Shown: one piece after another, positions 23,830 to 36,145 of the stretch
Numbering within the stretch: position 1 is the first letter of the stretch
Layout of the letters: each line of letters begins with the position of its first letter
From: Takakia lepidozioides
Taxonomy: Eukaryota > Streptophyta > Takakiopsida > Takakiales > Takakiaceae
Reading direction: 5' to 3'
Length of the DNA stretch: 64,000 nucleotides
Assembly (NCBI GenBank): GCA_030704615.1
Contig: CM060734.1
Location: 14,818,001 to 14,882,000 of the forward strand
The notes under the pieces: generated by a model
What the model saw: the letters and a program-made list of their open reading frames with translations, nothing else
Database searches by the model: none
Told to the model about the DNA's origin: nothing
Translations under genes and position numbers: made by a program

Positions 23830-25480
23830 TTGAATGCAGCTACAGCAACAGTAGCACTACTATCACCCCAACGCGAGTTGAATGCACCTGCAGCAACAGT
23901 AGCACTGCCATCGTCCCAACCCGTATTGAATGCACCCGAAGCAACTACAACACAGCCTTTGTTGGAAAATGAATTGCAAGCCAAAGACCGACGTATCGCG
24001 GAGTTGGAGGACATGGTGAATAGGCAAAGGCGTCAAATAGAGGAATTGGAGAGACAGTCCTCAATATTGGTCGACGATGTCATTGCACAAATAACTTATG
24101 ATATTCCTAGCCCGCCCCGGTCGTCATTTGCTATTGCACAGGATGCAAGGCTTGAATGTGAACTGAGGACAAAAGGCAAGGAGCCTATGGTGGTGAGGGG
24201 TGAGTGTTTGGGAACAACTATTCAATCCGACACAACAATTGTTGTGGAAAATCTCATTAAGGAACGTTATATCGCAAGGGCGACTGCAAATCAGCTGGCC
24301 AGGGTAGTAGACCTCAAAAGGTTTATGCCACGTGAAGAGAGGTGGACGGAGTGGGTCATGTGGGCGAGAACTTTGGCATCAGAAGAGGTTCAGAAAGAAC
24401 ATGCACTATATCAACTACAACAAGCTGCACGGATGTCAGATCGTGTTGTGCAGAACATTTTATGTAAGCATGCAGCGCTATGAGGCATTTGCCACTAACC
24501 GAGAAAAAGAAAAGGATGAAGAAAGAAAAAAACATGAAGGCCAAGACGTGTCTGCCGCACTTCCCATACATCCGAGTTGGACTCATTCACGGTGTGGGGT
24601 GATTTACATGGCATGTTTGACCGTTGTGAACATCGAGTTGGTGAAGGCAATGAGAGCATAATTTGGGAATTTGAAATGGAGGAGGAGTGGGATACTAGTG
24701 AGACACAAATGTCATCTCACTTGTTTGACAACAAGTGGGTGGATTGCTCACGTCCTCCAATACCATTATGGATCAAAGATGGCTTGTGTTGTCCAGTTTG
24801 CCTTAATCCATATGGTCTGGAGGGTTCATACTTGTTGGGAAATTGTGGACATATGTTTCACGTAACTTGTTTGAAGTCGGCGGCTCTGATAAGCAACACA
24901 TGTCCGTCATGTCGTGCGCCAATCCACCGACGTTACCATGAGCTATTTGGGTTGGAGGATGTGATGCCCATAGGGTATGAGCTCAATCGACACAATTTCC
25001 CTTTGGACTAGGAACCTCACAATTTTTTGAACGGCAAACACTGGGGGAAGACGTTGGCATGGAATGCCGATACGAGGATGCATGGCATGATATCCGATCG
25101 AACGTTCGATATCAATGAGTTTTGGATGACATCGAATTGGGAAATCACAAAACGTGCTCGTTGCATAGAAGATCCAGATCAACGGGAGTTGTTTTGTCGA
25201 AACCTTGGAGGACATTGGGGAATAAGAAGCGAGAGATTTTTTTCGATTGCCCGAGAACCCACCAAACGGAGTGAACCTTTTCTCATACAATGGTAATCCG
25301 ATTGGCCGGCATCTGCTACTACATAGCCTTGAGCGTGTTGCCAAATCATGGATCCGAATGAACGACGCAATGACGGAACGCAAAGAGCGGCGGCTGCGTC
25401 GCACCGTATATGAGGATGCGGATGAAAAGAAAATCAACAGATATGCCAAGGCCATTAGGCAAGCGAGTTTGCGTTTCTAA
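23830..25480 (+). pseudogene. Coiled-coil and RING finger protein, frameshifted
   Basis: The first frame (23830-24483) begins with three imperfect 15-16 residue repeats (NAATATVALLSPQREL, NAPAATVALPSSQPVL, and a third), then a coiled coil (RRIAELEDMVNRQRRQIEEL). A second frame (24577-25011) holds a RING finger with CPVC, CGHMFHVTC and CPSC, the zinc-binding order of an E3 ubiquitin ligase, then YHELFGLEDVMPIGYE. A third frame (about 25210-25480) ends NRYAKAIRQASLRF and is strongly basic. The frames overlap or abut, so the coding unit seems broken by small indels. It may be the downstream part of the WDGN copy 1 locus, since copy 2 has similar neighbours. The role is unknown. Confidence 0.5.
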
Positions 25481-25805
25481 GTCCTACGGCATCTTACAAT
25501 CTACTCAGTAACTGCCTTCCAAGTCTTTGTGTTTTATTGTCTAATTCCTATTGCCTAGGCCCCCGAGCCGCCTATAGCTGGGACATGTTTTAATCCCTTC
25601 ATAAGGCAACTGCCGAGCCTAGGAAGAAGAGGGAAAATCTTCCTCTCCCAATGCCCCTCCTTCACCGAGTGCTTAAGTTCAAGTTATATCTGATGGAAGG
25701 GCCAACGCTTCCTACCCCGGTGCCTAAAATACTTTGTCTTAGCAAAGGAGTGGCCAAAATACCTATCATAATCCAATAGGTTCACCAAGTTGGCCCTGCC
25801 GCCAC

Positions 25806-26030
25806 CTCACAGGAGGCGACCGCCACTATGGCGGTCCTCTGCATGGCCACCTCAGGCGCCTCGAAGGCGACTGCCATGGTGGCGATTGCCGAGATCGCCA
25901 CCACGTCCGGCAGAGTGGCGACCGCCACTGAGGCGGGCGCTTGCCTCGCCACCTCACCCGGCTCCGGGGCGACCGACGCCAGCTCACTGGCTCCGAGGTG
26001 ACCGCCACTTTGGCGTCACACTTGCCACCT
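25806..26030 (+). repeat. 51-bp GC-rich minisatellite
   Basis: GCGACCGCCACT-type words recur at about 25817, 25868, 25919 and, after a deletion, 25998. The period is 51 bp. In one frame the units read as 17-residue Ala/Thr-rich repeats (ATATMAVLCMATSGASK, then ATAMVAIAEIATTSGRV, then ATATEAGACLATSPGSG). GACCGCCA and TGGCGGTC flank three bases, so units can also form hairpins. No parent gene is recognised; the adjacent gag relic is on the other strand. Confidence 0.6.
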
Positions 26031-26136
26031 CCTTGGGCTCGCCAGCAATTGTGCCATGCTGTCTAAGGACGTGGCAATGTTTTACCCATGTCTTTACCTA
26101 CTGATGTAACTGACGTGATGTGTAACCCAAATCCCG

Positions 26137-26654
26137 TCAGTGTCGCTGACGCCGACGTGACGCCTGCAACCGGGTTACACTTATCAAGCGCCTCATGCGA
26201 GTGTAAGCCTCCCTCAAACTCTCAGTAGGCTTTCGCTGGAACTCTTGCAAGCTCCGCAATTTCTCTATTCTCACCCCCTGATAGTTCTTTCTCAACTCTT
26301 GGAAGAACTCCACAATCGGGTTGAAGGCAGGCACAGGTGTTGGTGCAACGGCAAGAGCTGCAGTGGATGTCCCAACGTGATGGAGCTGTAATTAGGTGAC
26401 CAATACTGTCGCCACTCCTTAATCTCCACTGCATGTCCCCGCCTAAATTCATGGTAATCATCCATAGGCAGCCCCTCAAGGTGCTGGAATAGCCCCTTCC
26501 ACGCCATAAAGGGCGTAAATAATTGTGGATTGCGCATCTGCTGCAAATCATACCAACTGTCAAACTCATGTATGAAGTCATCAAGCTCGATGGCACCCAC
26601 AGCTCCAGAGTACCTACGTGGCCCCTTGATAGCGCCATACATCTCCTCCATCAA
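26137..26654 (-). pseudogene. Retrotransposon gag fragment
   Basis: One frame (26292-26654) reads IELDDFIHEFDSWYDLQQMR, then PFMAWKGLFQHLEGLPMDDY. A shifted frame (26137-26334) continues with NPIVEFFQELRKNYQG, then LQEFQRKPTESLREAYTRMR. The pattern of a WxxLxxxLxG-type helix followed by LxxFxQxxxESLREAYxRxR is that of a Ty3/gypsy gag capsid. No zinc knuckle or pol was found. The family differs from copies A and B. Confidence 0.65.
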
Positions 26655-26829
26655 GACACTGACGGTGAAGGTGGCCTAAACCGCACACCTCGTCTTGTGT
26701 ACCCACTAGTATCGCTGGTGCTCGTACTGGCACTCCCCTCAGCAACTGGTGGCACCTCCGTGATGAAAACTCACAACCACGCCGGTTGTAAACCTGTCTC
26801 TAATCCCCCTTTCCACAAGGTAACCGGGT

Positions 26830-28480
26830 AGAGAATGTGTTGCGGCTTACGGTTTAGAATACTAGGTTTCTAAGATAAACCTGCACCTGCACCTGCATCC
26901 ACCGCAAGTACTCCTATGATCTGCTGGTCATCAACCTAGCCTCACCATAAGAGAAACAATGATGGTCTGACTGGTCATCACCCCAGCCTCACCACCGACA
27001 ACACGCTCTAGGATTGGCCGGTGATCAAATCTGGACCAACCTCCTATGAAAACAAGCGCCCACACAAAACTGACATGGCGCACAGTCAAGCATGCAGGTG
27101 TGGGGGGGACCCAAACACAAGAAAATCAAAGCAACAACACCCCTCAGGGAGGTCACTCTCTATCTAGTTTCCTGGGCACGTGAGGCAAATAGGCATTTTC
27201 TATGGGGGTATTAATTTTATTTTCTAGATTTTTTGGCCACCCTATTATTACATAATTTTATAATATGACATATTTTCTTGTAGACTATATTATTTATATT
27301 TTATAGCAGGTAACAAATATTGGACACCCTATATTAACCTGAAAATTTAAAAAAAAAAATTACGGGGTAATGAAATTTTTTATTTGCTGAAAACAAATCA
27401 GCATCATTTAAAGTATAAAGGTTATGAGCAAAATCAAATCTCATAGTGATTGAACTGATAATCGAATTTATGTCTATCCACTTGCTGTCAGTTACATCAT
27501 ATTTGAATTTCAGATGCCCTCTAGATTTTGAGAAGTAGTTGAGAAGCACCATGATTGTTGTGGCTGGCTTGTTAAAGAGATCACTGGTTGTCGATTGACC
27601 CCCCACCTGCTTCCTACCTTTCTTTTCATTTTTTGTATTCTGTCTATCCACCATGTCCCTCAAAACCTATGGGCCGCCATGCTTGTGTTGCCATCCTTCC
27701 CCCTCAATCTATGCTTCTCCATTGTCACGCCCTGCAGGTTTCAAAACCTGTGGGCCACAATGCTTGCACCATTGAGCGCACAACCCTTTCTCTCTGCCTA
27801 TCTAGCACAATGCCGCCACGAATTGCGGCCGACAGGAAAGAGGGAAGCCTATGGTTGCTGTGCACATGCGCCTACGCCCTCTCCGCTGCGTGTCACTGAA
27901 CGACACGTGTCCAATTTATATTCACCCTATATTAGTTTTATTTATTTTTAAACACGTCTTTATTTTGGACCCTATTTTAATTTAAATGTGGTGCCGCCAA
28001 TATATTAGTACCCTATAGTATTTCTAAATATATTCTAAATTTTATTTTCTCAAAATTTTCGGCATCCTATATTTTTTTGCACGTCAAGTGGTAATATTTG
28101 GAAGTGACCTCCCCTTGCAACACCCCCACACCAAAATCACTCCACAGTGTTGCTCCTGCAATGACACCCCAGCCCAAACCAAGGCTGACTCTTGCCTCCA
28201 CCTACGGAAAGGTTTTGGCCTACAGAGAGGGTGGAAAACTACAAGGAAGAGAGACTAAAGCAATTCGTACTCCCAGCATGCTCTCATCCCACTACCCTAT
28301 CTCCACACTCTCTTGCTGGAGCAATAGACAAGACTACCTTTGAAGGGTCGCTCAAATAATTCTCCAGGAGCCCTCAAGATGTCTCTCAAACAATCTCACT
28401 AATACACCTAAAAAAAACCGGACCGAAGTCTGTAAGCAAGTATTGCAAACAACACTTGGTCCTACGTGTTAGTATCCCGC
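26830..28480. other. No gene seen; AT-rich
   Basis: The interval has long AT-rich tracts and no recognisable coding sequence. Short frames such as that at 27588-27951 carry no motif I can name. Confidence 0.35.
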
Positions 28481-31400
28481 TGTAGAAGTGTATTGATCTT
28501 GTTGTAACTCAGAGTGGCCTGGTGAATGTAGATGTCTTTTTTGGGATCACAAGCCATCCTCCTCACAAATATGTAATACAAATGCTTGCATGGGACAATT
28601 TTCCTCTTTTCCCCAGACTTGTTGACAGCATGCCCACAAAATCAGGACATGTGCAATTGGGAAAGTCGGACACTGTAATGTCGTAGGCCTTGTCCTGCAA
28701 AGCAGACGTCGATGTCATCACTGTGTATACCCGACCATATCCCGGATCCAGAACCTCCATCGTACCTGTATCGTGAGTATCAAGCATTCTTGTAGATTCG
28801 AGCTTACCACAGTGTTTTGCAGTGGGTTCGTAGCGTCAAACAACATTCCCATTCCGTTTGGTGGGGTGCAAGTGAGCTCTAGGAGGAGGCACTTGAGAAG
28901 CACCCTATTTCGACGCACCTGCAGATACACTGGCCCGCCTTGCAAGGGAGAAGCCCGCGTCCTCCAATATTGCAATTTCATGACTGTTTAGATTTGTCCC
29001 CACCTTTACTGGCCAAATGCTTGGTGTAGGTGGCTTCATGATCACCGAAGCTCGTACAGTCCCCTTCACGCACCTCGCATAGTAGTCGGTGCAGAACCAA
29101 AACTTTCCTTGAGTCCCCTTGCCCGAATGGTCGAAACAAGCTTGTGAAAGTGGGAGCCGGAGTCCTTGCACTCCCTCTGGATATGATTGATTTGCACTTC
29201 TCAAATGTGCTGGCCCTGATCGCACTACATTGTACTTTGGACCTAGCATTAATCCGCTCTATATGCCACACCTCATCAGCGCACCATGATTCTTCACGGT
29301 CTTCTCTTGAACCATTGCATTCACTACATGGGATGTCTGTGTTGCTTGGGTGGGCTGTTTTGTAGAAGCCTCTCCTGCAAATGAGGATTCCGAAAAAGAT
29401 CTTTGATGTAACGGGACACGCGGGATTGAGAAGTTGTCTCTATCCGATCTATGTGAATCTCCATCCGAATCAAGTGGAGTATTAAGCTTACGCTTACAGG
29501 AGCCTCTCCTCTCCTCCCCCTCCAAGTGCAGAATTTTGGAGACCATTGGGGTTCCAACTGCAAACATGTCCACGGCCCTAACTATTTTGCTTAGATCCCC
29601 TGATCTGGTGGCAGCTCACAACATCAACTCGCTCCTATCTGGACCCTTGCCACCAGGCCCACCTCTTAAGAACTGTCAGTATCTTGTCTGCTACTGGAGA
29701 GCTCGTGTGAGGTCATCTGCAGTGGCAACATACAAATCTCGCCCACGTTTTCCGGATTGCTGCAACCAGGCATTGTGCATCGTCTCTGCAAGGTTGCAAG
29801 ATGGCATGTCCGCCATCTCCTCAAGGGACATGTGCTGCAAGAAGCACAGACAGCCTGACATCATACATGAATCTCACACAACAACTACCACAATGAAACA
29901 ATAAATCAACAAATCAGATCCGAATACATAGGCATAGTAGAGGCAAAAAAAAACTCTCGTCATGCATGCTCCCCATTGTCTATACCGGAAGTGCCAGAAT
30001 GCAAACCAGTCATCCAACACTCTCTTGCTCTGTTCGGACACAGCCCCCGACGAGAACCACCAAGCTCTGGTACATGGTATCTGCTTCTGCCATTGTCTTT
30101 GCATTCTTGTATTGCTTGCAAAGCTTTTGATGTACATCCTGCAACTCTAGCTTGATGTCCACCTCGTTTGTTTTTCTAGAGACTATGTCCAATGGAATGG
30201 ACAAGTACGTTCTCTCCCAGGCATCGGGATTTTGGGATCCCCCGAGCCAAATACACGCCTCACAACATTGAAATTCGCTTGAGCACTGTCGGCCATGAAA
30301 CCTGCAAAGTTCGGCGAGGGTACACCATAAGACTTCATGATAGCAATAAGCGAATTCCACATTAGCACCTGGGAATCTGCATGGACTCAGATTGCATGTC
30401 ACACACCGCAATACTCATCACCCGCTGATACACAGGGTCACACACATGGCAAGCCTGCATGGTTGTCTAGTCATTCACACGTTTGCAATGGTCGAACATC
30501 AACCAATAGTTCTGCAGATCTCCACCATCCTGCATCCTCTTCACAAGGCTAACCCCGCTGCCCTCCCCAACAGTGGACATTTTGAAGAGGTACACTTTGT
30601 TGGATCCTTGACCAGGGAAGACACTGTCTTGGATGTAGTCATACCTGCTTTGACGTTTGAGCTCCAAAATGTTGTCCATGTAACCTCTGTTTCCCAAGCC
30701 CATTCTCAATGCATTCACTTGGTATTGAATGTTTGGTGAGCTTAAAGTGAAGAATTGATCCATCACGACGTCCAGTGCTGGGCCGTCAATTTTGTCACCC
30801 ATTGAACTAGCACTATGAAGAATATGGCTCTCCAAAAATGTCTTGCTAGCTGCAAATGCAATTGCAGATGTTGTCGCGGTGGGATTGGTTTCGTACTCTT
30901 CTATTATCAACCTCGAAATTGTCTCAACACTGTCTCTATAATTGCCCTTGGAGACAGGGTGTTTATGAAACCCAATGTGAACATAGGCTCTCGTCATTGT
31001 CTTGCAACGATGGGTGACATAGTACATCTTGGCGAAACACACAACAAGACATGATGGAGCGATTTTATAAAACTTGCAGACGAAAGTATTGCTGAAAGGA
31101 GGGGTTTGGCCAGGCTTGAAAGGATTCTCGGACACACCTTCCCACTCACTCTGGTTTTGAACCCCTGAGAGGAGAAAATGCTGACATTTGAGATTCTCGC
31201 ACCTGTTGTGGCCGTTGCAAACAGTCCGCCTGAATTTCAAGTTGTCGTCATTCTGAATATTTGATGTCTTCATTCTGCACCAGGGGTGCCCATCATGTTT
31301 TTTATCCATTCCTTGCATAAGTCCAGACAGACCCCCAACTTGCAGAGATAGAGGAAGCTCAAAAACGATATTTGCCGCCAAAGGTGCTTGGGAGGAACTT

Positions 31401-31965
31401 CATATGTTCAATACTGAAAGTCTCCCAACGAATTCCACGTATTTCACTCTTGAAACCAGGCATTCCCCCCATGGACTTCAATTTTGGGATGACACTGCAA
31501 ACTTCCTCCACCTTGGTGTCCTGCTCCACTGGAGGATAGAGGAGGCTCAATCTCCAAAACGTCTTCCTCAGAGGAATCGGAGAGGTGCACAAATGTGCTG
31601 GATGTAGTGACCTCTTTTTTCACAACAGTATCTCGAACATCCTGGACGACAGAGGCTGCAGTTCCTGGTGTCACAAACGAGCCAGCTGATCACTGACATC
31701 TGGGAGCTCCAAGCACCCGGTATCTTCCTAGAGGAACTCTCCATTCCCGTTTGTTTGCACTCCCACGTGGTTTTTGGAAGATGGTCCTGTTGAGGACCCA
31801 TTTTCCATCATACACCTCCTTTTCCACAAGCATCGTATCAATCTCATACTGAAATCGGGTTGCAAGGACATCCTCCTGCACAAGGGCGAAACCATCGTCA
31901 TCCACACACACCGTGAAGGGCAGAGGCTGATCAACCGAGCAGAATGTTGCCTCTGAAGACGCCAT
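28480..31965 (-). pseudogene. MULE-like transposase with SWIM zinc finger
   Basis: Minus-strand order: an N-terminal frame (31690-31965, FCSVDQPLPFTVCVDDDGFA), a linker (31444-31674), then 30467-31381 with HPWCRMKTSN and a Cys/His-rich segment (CNGHNRCENLKCQHF) plus a helical region. The core is split over two frames (30183-30368 FAGFMADSAQANFNVVRRVF, then 29874-30137 WFAFWHFRYRQWG). A later domain reads KFWFCTDYYARCVKGTVRAS (28905-29249). A SWIM finger follows: CTCPDF in one frame and PCKH in another near 28582-28594. ADSAQAN fits the second aspartate block of MULE transposases. At least three frameshifts are present. No terminal inverted repeats were identified. Confidence 0.7.
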
Positions 31966-32410
31966 GGTATTCCACTGACGCCGGAAGCACTGAGCACACC
32001 GTCGTCACACAGCATGAACAGGACAGTGCACGCGAAATCGCAGCTGCTAAAGTCGCAGGAGAATCTTCAAACGGGTGAAGGATATTGACCATGACTGTCA
32101 AATGTTGGATGTAGTTACCGTAGTAAATGATCACGAAGATGATTGGCTGACCTTGCTTGTCCAAAATGAACCCAGATAGGCCACGCAGGCACTGACATTT
32201 CAAATGACGGCAACGAATTAATGCCAAAATTTCATTTTTATGTGATGTTTCCCTTGGCACCAATTCAAACTCCACCCAGGCACGTGGCCCTGACATTTCC
32301 ATTAGTAGCCGCCCATACCGCACATCCTAAATTGAGGGTTGATATCATCGTTACATTAATTATCTGACTGAACAGGTATCCAAAGCCCTGCATGCGCATA
32401 ATGATGCGAA

Positions 32411-34241
32411 GTGCCACAGGTAGTGCCACCCAGCATACCTGGGAGGGCAAGGGCTTGCCCCCCCGCCCCCCCCGGCCTTCTTACTCATGAAGCTCTCCAA
32501 TGGGCACGGTTTGCTGCTCACTCCTCCCCCTCCACCTCCACAATCCTCATCCTCACACAACAAAACACACCTAGTCCCTCCCACCCTCTCCTATGCCTTC
32601 CAGTAGGGGTCACCCTACTAGCCACAATCGATCCAAATCAAATGCAGTATGCTCATACCCCCCCTATCCCCAAATACCTCAAACATAAAGAACCTACCCT
32701 TACCTTGATCCTGCACGTTCAAAACCCCCTACACACAGACATACTGACACCCTTCCTTCACCAACTCGAACAGTTGTTAACCATAAATCATAAAATGAAA
32801 GCATCCATCCACTACCCAGATATACCCCCTCATATCTGCACCCCTATCACACCCCTTCGGATTAAAACAAATAAAGCTTGGGACATGGCGAAGTCGCGCC
32901 CCCCCCCCAAGGTACACCAACAACACCCCCTCCCCCCATTCCTTCAATATATCAACAAAGCACCACCCTCAAGTATCCCCCAACAAACTCACACTATACA
33001 GATGGCTCCCTCACCAACCATAAAGCAGGGTATGGCATTTACCACGCTGGCAACGGGCAAGGAGTTGCCTTCCGGCTCCCGAGCCCTGCCACCATTCTCA
33101 GAGCAGAACTTATGGCCATCCACGACACTCTCTCCTTGCATGGTGCCTTCCCCCCTCCACACTATATCTTTGCTGACAGCCTCACCCCCCTATATCTGAT
33201 CCGAAACCACGTCTCCCGCCCCTCTTCCCACCATCATCACCCCGATCGTAACCTTATTGCTGCCATTGTTCACAAAGCCACCTCTATCACCCACCCAGTC
33301 CACTTCCTCAAAGTCCGCTCACACACTGGTATCCATGGGAATGATGAAGCCGATCTCCTCGCTCAACTCAGCTCCTCTCAACCCCCAGTATTACCCACGA
33401 ACGATCCCATCCACATCACTCACACCCACCCATTTTGGTTCATTCACCCAGTCCCCAAACCCCCTGCACATAGACCAGTCCGTAAACTCCTAACCACTCT
33501 GACCAGAGATGCACATAAACAAGCCGCCGCCTCCATCAGCCATACCAAAGTACACATCCAAAAATGGACTCAATCCGATATCCTACACCATAAACTCTCA
33601 AATCACTTCTGGCTAACCAATGCCACTGTCGCACAAATCCGACAAACACTCAAATTTAGGTACGCCCAATACATGGGCCACCAATGCAAACACATCTTCT
33701 GGCCACACTTGTTCCCATCCCCTTACTGCCCACTATGCTCCACCACCTACCAAGCTCGCGACACCTGGCCGCATCTTCTCAGCCAATGTACGCACCCGAT
33801 CATACATGGCCTACATATCACGAGACACAACCATGCAGTCTGGCACCTCCATAAGTTTTTTCAAAAACGTGCGAAAACTAGGTGGTTCTCACTCGTGAAT
33901 GCTGGCACCTACCAGGGTAGGCCACCTGACCATACAGTACCACCGTGGCTGCTACCATGCAAGTACCCGTTCACCATGCTCCTGCCCAGCTAGACTCTGC
34001 CCAGACATACTCCTAGTGCATGGCCTGCCCATCAGTACTCTCACCATCCCCACAACTCATCATTCACTTTATTGAATTTTCTGCCATGACCGCTATCCAA
34101 ATGATTCGATTTTAGAGAAACGTCAAAAATATACCCCGCTCATCCTTGCAATCCGCAGGCGTGGCTGGAAAACCTGCCTGCTAATTGTTATTACCGCCGG
34201 TACCCGTGGCGGCATTTATAACGCTAGTATCAATGCCATAC
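32411..34241 (+). pseudogene. LINE C-terminal part with RNase H, interrupted by gypsy B
   Basis: A frame from 32411 leads, after a shift near 32900, into 32878-33993. This has an RNase H type I domain with all four catalytic positions visible: HYTDGSLTNHKAGYGIYHA (Asp), LRAELMAIHDTL (Glu), FADSLTPL (Asp), VRSHTGIHGNDEADLLAQL (His...Asp). A zinc-binding end follows (CPLCSTTYQARDTWPHLLSQ). After another shift the frame reads GWKTCLLIVITAGTRGG up to the insertion site at 34241. RNase H removes the RNA template in some LINE clades. The reverse transcriptase and endonuclease are missing at the 5' side. Confidence 0.8.
34237..34241. repeat. Target-site duplication, left copy
   Basis: CATAC directly precedes the LTR and recurs at 41216-41220 directly after the other LTR. 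Five-base duplications are typical of Ty3/gypsy integration. Confidence 0.93.
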
Positions 34242-34968
34242 TGTCGCGCACCTCACTTCGGTAAGCTCCCCCTCAAGTCATAGTTACTCGCTTTGATGCG
34301 CGCGCCTGACTCCCAACCTGGCCGCCGGGCCAACTTGGAGCTTCGGCTGCTCACCGGGGCATAACGGTCCCCCTTTGTTCTCCCAAAGAACCCTCCACCG
34401 ATTTGGAACCAGCGGGAATTCCCTTTGGTAGTTGGCAGTCCGGAACAGCTCCCCACTCTTTGGTCGCTTTCCGGCTCGCTCGCTTACTCACTAGTTTTTG
34501 GTCACCAACGGGCTTGCACCGTTCTCGGGGTTACTACTCCCTATATATACTTCTGTAGCTGTCCGCGGGGGTTTCACAACCAGCCATGCCATTTTATGGC
34601 GAACCACCACGAAAACCCTCGACTCCCGGTGATGAGTCGCGGTGAGTCTTGGCCCACTCACCACGGCCCCTATGGACCGTGATGAGTCCCAAGACTCCCC
34701 ACGACTCCCACCACGAGGTCTCCGCCCCCATGGTGAGTCCTATGCCACCCCCACTAAGTCCCGCTAAGCTACCACCACCCCTTGTGGAGCCACCCCCACC
34801 GCAACCCGGTGTGCGGGGCTCCACCTAGTGAGCGCCTCCGCCTCCTTGAGTGCCTTGGGCACTCAAGGGTGCTTCAGCCCCCCATACCTATCGCTGCCGC
34901 TGCCCCCACCACAGGGGCAGCCCCTCATGTGTCCCGACCCCCTGCCCTCAAGGCAAAGGGCCGCGACA
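34242..34968 (-). repeat. 3' LTR of gypsy copy B (727 bp)
   Basis: On the plus strand it starts TGTCGCGCACCTC and ends GGGCCGCGACA. It matches 40486-41215 base for base except for about seven substitutions and the C-tract near 34880. It includes the conserved TATATATA (plus strand near 34546). It is flanked outside by CATAC. Confidence 0.97.
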
Positions 34969-34980
34969 CACACCCCTACC
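34969..34980 (-). other. Polypurine tract, copy B
   Basis: The minus strand reads GGTAGGGGTGTG immediately before the 3' LTR. It is the expected plus-strand primer site, but short and with some T. Confidence 0.6.
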
Positions 34981-35860
34981 AACAGGGAGTCGATGTCCTC
35001 ATCGACTTGTCCATTTTGTAGAAACGAACATCCAAGTTGTGGCGTCCCACATCAAGGAGTTTGTTTCCGTACCATGGCGTCCCATGGCAAAGAACCAAAC
35101 CCCACACTTGACTCTACTCTCCACTAGCTAGTTCGGCCGACTTCCTCCAAGTCCCGGCCAAGGGTGGAGCCTCTCAAGCTCCTCCCAGTGCACTCTTCTT
35201 GGCCTACTTCAAGGCCAAGGAACGATCCTCCCCGAGGATCGAATCGCCTTACTGCAACAACATTGCTTGCGATCGCTCATGATGCCGCTTTTGGCATCAC
35301 CTTGAGCAAGGGTTCACCTCGAACCCTCTTTGACTAGGAAGATAACCTTGAACCAACCGTGCGCCCCAATCACTACAATTGGGTCCGCCTTGGAATGCTG
35401 GCCTGAGGTACGGGAACACGCCGAAGCCGCACTACGACTTCGTCCCGAGGCTACACGATTATAGTACGTGAACGGAAGCACGTAGCTTCCGCGTTAGCCC
35501 GCACTACAAGGCAACCCCTCGGTAGCGCAGTTATAGTACGCGCACGCGCCAGGTGCGCACTAGCACGTGAACTCCCAAAGAAGGCGCAAGTTTCCTTGCC
35601 CCTTGGATGGGAGTCACCCGATTTCGGCACTACGCAAACACACGATTAACCCAATTTACCTCTCCCACTTTTGTAAGCTAGCATGCATTCTACACACTAG
35701 CCAACCATACCATGCATCACCATTCCAAACAAAATAGGACGCACAACATTTGGAACCCATTTCTTTATAACAAATTTTTGTACAATACAAGTTTTTGCAA
35801 TCGGATTCCTAAGCTAGCTAAGCCGGGCTAAGCATGCATTTCCTCCCCCACGCTCCAAGG
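34981..35860 (-). other. Non-coding 3' internal region of copy B
   Basis: About 880 bp lie between the chromodomain stop and the polypurine tract. No coding sequence is recognised. GC-rich words such as CGCACTACAAGGC are present. This is an unusually long 3' untranslated spacer for the element. Confidence 0.5.
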
Positions 35861-35872
35861 TTGATGTCCCCA

Positions 35873-36145
35873 TCAACGCTTCTTCCGCTTTTGAGGTCGC
35901 CCTTCGAAAGCTGCAACCGCCTCGGATGCGTTTCCCATTTCTGAGGCACGCACCCAAGATGCCTCCACATGATGATAGCCCTTCCATTTGACGAGATACT
36001 CCGTTTCTCGGTTCTTGAACCTCCTCGACTTAAGTATTGCCTCCACCTCGTACTCAGGTTCATTTTCATGATCCAACAGCATAGGTGGCGGACGCAACAC
36101 TTGATGCCGATTCGGACGCGCTTCATCTTTGAAGTAAGGCTTCAA
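35873..36145 (-). CDS. Chromodomain, C-terminus of copy B integrase
   Basis: LKPYFKDE-type sequence is followed by a chromodomain: EYEVEAILKSRRFKNRETEY, LVKWKGYHHVEASWV. The aromatic residues Y, W and W expected of the methyl-lysine cage are present. This places the element among chromoviruses, whose chromodomains steer integration to heterochromatin marks. A basic tail (GRPQKRKKR) ends the protein. It is out of frame with integrase by one base. Confidence 0.9.
   Translation of the reverse strand: MKPYFKDEARPNRHQVLRPPPMLLDHENEPEYEVEAILKSRRFKNRETEYLVKWKGYHHVEASWVRASEMGNASEAVAAFEGRPQKRKKR

Noticed and set aside
25790-26104. Pro/Arg-rich plus-strand frame across the GC-rich minisatellite
   Set aside because: It is one of several frames opened by the repeat composition; a different frame gives the regular 17-residue units.
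34425-35131. Several open frames inside the gypsy LTRs, repeated at 933-1331 and 40669-41415
   Set aside because: They recur only because the LTR is repeated, and they show no domain or codon signal.
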